DNA from: Candidatus Latescibacterota bacterium
GTDB taxonomy: Bacteria; JAAXHH01; JACQVL01
NCBI GenBank assembly: GCA_016209865.1
Contig: JACQVL010000051.1
Location: 1-14,355 of the forward strand
Direction of reading: 5' to 3'
Length of the DNA: 14,355 nt
In this document: one piece after another, positions 12,680 through 14,355 of the stretch
Layout of the letters: each line of letters starts with the position of its first letter
Numbering within the stretch: the stretch's first letter is position 1
Made by a program: the position numbers and the translations under genes
Notes under the pieces: generated by a model
Seen by the model: the letters and a program-made list of their open reading frames with translations, nothing else
Told to the model about the DNA's origin: nothing
Databases searched by the model: none

Positions 12680-14176
12680 TCACTTATGGTTCCTCTCCGC
12701 TTGTCGCTCTGTAGCCGTCTTCTCGGGCCGGTTCGTCTGGATACGCTCGAGGAGGACAGTGGCAGGCTCGTAGTCACGCCCCTCCCGACGGGCAAGCTCA
12801 GCTTCGGTGGGGACGAGTTCGCCACGGAACGCCTTAGCCAGGATCACCTGCGTCAGCTTCTCCGCCCGCGCGGTCGCCGCTGCCACACGCCGCTCGATCG
12901 CATCAGCCAGCTTGAACAGCGCCTCGACCCGGCGGACGATCTCGTGCTGTTCGGCGAGGGAAGGCAGAGGTACAACAACATCACTCAAAATCGCAATGTT
13001 GATATTTTTCTGTGCTGTCGCTGGTGCGAATTGAGAAAGATCGTTACGTGCCGTTCTGATGAAGAACTCAGCGTATTCAGCAACGCACAATTTCGGCTCG
13101 ACAATGAGACCTGCCACGCTGTCCGGAAAACAAGCTGGATATGTCAAGATTGCTGAGTCTGCGATATTTGCAGCAATAGTGATACACACAGTTCCTGATG
13201 GCCAAAGACGACTCTGAGCCAAACCGGCCTGGTTGTAGGTCTGCTTATGGCGGATAATCCGACCACCCGATTGTGCGATATCACCAGTCTGAATGAACGG
13301 ATAGGGGCCTCCATACAGATGTGGGGCGTTACGTGGTCGGTGGCGCGACTTCCCTCGGCTGAGTTTTCCAAGATCAGGGAGACGAACCCATGTCCATTCT
13401 TCAGGGACCTCTGGTAAATCTGAGGTATCAAAACGGTTCGGACGCTGTTTATAGACACGCTTGACGAGTTCCGATGCAGATTCGATATCGACCTGCTCCG
13501 CCCGCCACTCCTCAGTCAGCCGCCCCGAGCAGGCAGCCACGAGTACCGATTGCCGGAACCGCTTCAAGATCGCTGGCACCTTCGCCAGTCGCGCTCGTGC
13601 TGCGGTTACGCGAGAGAGAAGTTCATCAACCTTCGCGACGATGCGTTCTTGCTCGGCTAAGGGCGCAAGTGGCACAGCAGTGCCAGGAGCAAAGCTCTGG
13701 TTGATACCTCCTTGGGCGGAACCCTGGAAATTTTCGAGGATCCGATCCTGTCCTTCCTTCGAGAACAAGAAGTAGAACAAAAAGGGAGGATACACATCTT
13801 CAGCCGGTCGACAGATGAAGACGTGTTCGTTGACCACAGCAGGATCGTAGGGGAAGTCATCCCGCACGAGCGATACCTTTCCTGTGGTTGCACCGTCCTT
13901 GACGACCAAGATATCACCAGCATGAATCAGACCGCGCGACATCTTCTCGAAAAAACTGTGAGGGACGAATTTGATGGTCTCGAATCTGAAACCGCCATCG
14001 TCGTTCAGATGCTCACCGCCGATACTGGGAATGCCATCCTTGATCCCACGCACACCCCCCTTTGGACGCGAGCCAGTCTCCAAGGCAGCCAGAAGTTGAT
14101 CAAGACCGGTTTCAATCCAACTTTCGGGCAAATCCCCGATTTCCAAGTCGGGCTTCTCGATGGTGATTTGACCCAT
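12680..14176 (-). CDS. hsdS: HsdS, type I restriction-modification specificity subunit
   Basis: HsdS sets the bipartite DNA target of a type I restriction-modification complex with HsdM and HsdR. The 498 residues show the usual two-fold layout: target-recognition domain 1 (about 18-170) and a conserved helical spacer, LAPLAEQERIVAKVDELLS to ACSGRLTEEWR (171-225). Target-recognition domain 2 (about 258-405) and a second spacer, LPSLAEQHEIVRRVEALFKLAD to KAFRGELVPTE (406-459), follow. Both domains appear intact. The ATG at 14176 shares its A with the hsdM stop (TGATG), with AGAGGG upstream; a TTG one codon earlier is less likely. The recognition sequence cannot be read from the protein. No hsdR lies within the window. 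Confidence 0.95.
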   Translation of the reverse strand: MGQITIEKPDLEIGDLPESWIETGLDQLLAALETGSRPKGGVRGIKDGIPSIGGEHLNDDGGFRFETIKFVPHSFFEKMSRGLIHAGDILVVKDGATTGKVSLVRDDFPYDPAVVNEHVFICRPAEDVYPPFLFYFLFSKEGQDRILENFQGSAQGGINQSFAPGTAVPLAPLAEQERIVAKVDELLSRVTAARARLAKVPAILKRFRQSVLVAACSGRLTEEWRAEQVDIESASELVKRVYKQRPNRFDTSDLPEVPEEWTWVRLPDLGKLSRGKSRHRPRNAPHLYGGPYPFIQTGDIAQSGGRIIRHKQTYNQAGLAQSRLWPSGTVCITIAANIADSAILTYPACFPDSVAGLIVEPKLCVAEYAEFFIRTARNDLSQFAPATAQKNINIAILSDVVVPLPSLAEQHEIVRRVEALFKLADAIERRVAAATARAEKLTQVILAKAFRGELVPTEAELARREGRDYEPATVLLERIQTNRPEKTATERQAERNHK

Positions 14177-14355
14177 CAATTTTTACCCTCTGTGGTGATG
14201 GTCACCTCGTTGTTCGTGCCATTCTCCAGAATGTCGAGAACACCAGCAAGTTCTTCGATGGCGGATTCAAGCTCCGCGATCGCGTCTGTTACCAGTTCCT
14301 CCGGCTCTGGCAGTTCATCCGCATCGTCGAGCGACTCGTCCTTCAGCCACTTCAA
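14176..14355 (-). CDS. hsdM: HsdM, type I restriction-modification DNA methyltransferase subunit, C-terminal end (runs off the window)
   Basis: Only the last 59 residues and the TGA are present. They begin LKWLKDESLDDADELPEPEE and continue with a long acidic helix (AIAELESAIEELAGVLDILE), ending TITTEGKN. This fits the C-terminal helical tail of HsdM subunits, which packs against the HsdS spacer helices. The catalytic domain lies outside the window, so the call rests on this tail and on the immediately following hsdS, coupled by a TGATG overlap. Confidence 0.8.
   Translation of the reverse strand: MKWLKDESLDDADELPEPEELVTDAIAELESAIEELAGVLDILENGTNNEVTITTEGKN

Noticed and set aside
12440-13156. 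Plus-strand open frame across the toxin module and the hsdS 3' end (238 codons)
   Set aside because: It runs antisense to three genes with recognisable products or coding quality and has no motif of its own.
1-14355. CRISPR arrays, tRNA or rRNA genes, insertion sequences, phage attachment sites
   Set aside because: No regularly spaced direct repeats, no cloverleaf-like sequences and no transposase or integrase motifs were seen on either strand by eye.

Overview
The window is a GC-rich stretch of a Gram-negative bacterial chromosome. The complete tolQ-tolR-tolA/tonB-tolB-cpoB-pal cluster, two lipoproteins and an OmpA-type peptidoglycan-binding domain show a double-membrane cell. The phylum cannot be fixed from the sequence: the proteins look like deep relatives of the proteobacterial families rather than close ones. 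There are no tRNA, rRNA or CRISPR sequences.

Layout. (1) Positions 1-762, minus strand: the start of a SAM-dependent methyltransferase behind a DinB-family protein, driven by a near-consensus promoter at 861-889 that holds a short palindrome. (2) 910-2082, plus strand: an RlmI-type 23S rRNA cytosine methyltransferase. (3) 2125-7111, plus strand: a promoter, then the Tol-Pal operon with overlapping stop/start junctions from tolQ to tolB, ending at a GC-rich hairpin. TolQ-TolR form the proton-driven motor, the TolA/TonB-like protein spans the periplasm, TolB and CpoB are periplasmic, and Pal anchors outer membrane to peptidoglycan. The long Ala/Glu/Arg helix usually found in TolA is here in Pal. 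(4) 7128-11803, minus strand, read right to left: larB, larC, a tandem ECF/CbiO-type ATPase and a metal-dependent amidohydrolase-family protein. LarB and LarC make the nickel-pincer nucleotide cofactor, so the ATPase may power nickel uptake (inference). Palindromic repeats sit at both ends of the ATPase gene, and each supplies a stop codon: the REPIN-like one ends larC, the ATTCCC-N8-GGGAAT one ends the ATPase.

(5) 11909-14355, minus strand, visibly less GC-rich and of accessory character: the end of hsdM, a complete hsdS (type I restriction-modification) and a compact toxin-antitoxin-like module. The module has a DUF4258 protein, a YgiT-type zinc-finger protein and, just upstream, a roughly 50-codon gene broken by one extra T. 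That small gene is the least described element here.

No wholly new system is evident. The points most worth a second look are the frameshifted third partner of the DUF4258/YgiT pair, the repeat-donated stop codons around the ATPase, the LarC lacking the family's HFHE motif, and a 10-base motif (TTCATCGTTC) that recurs at gene junctions.
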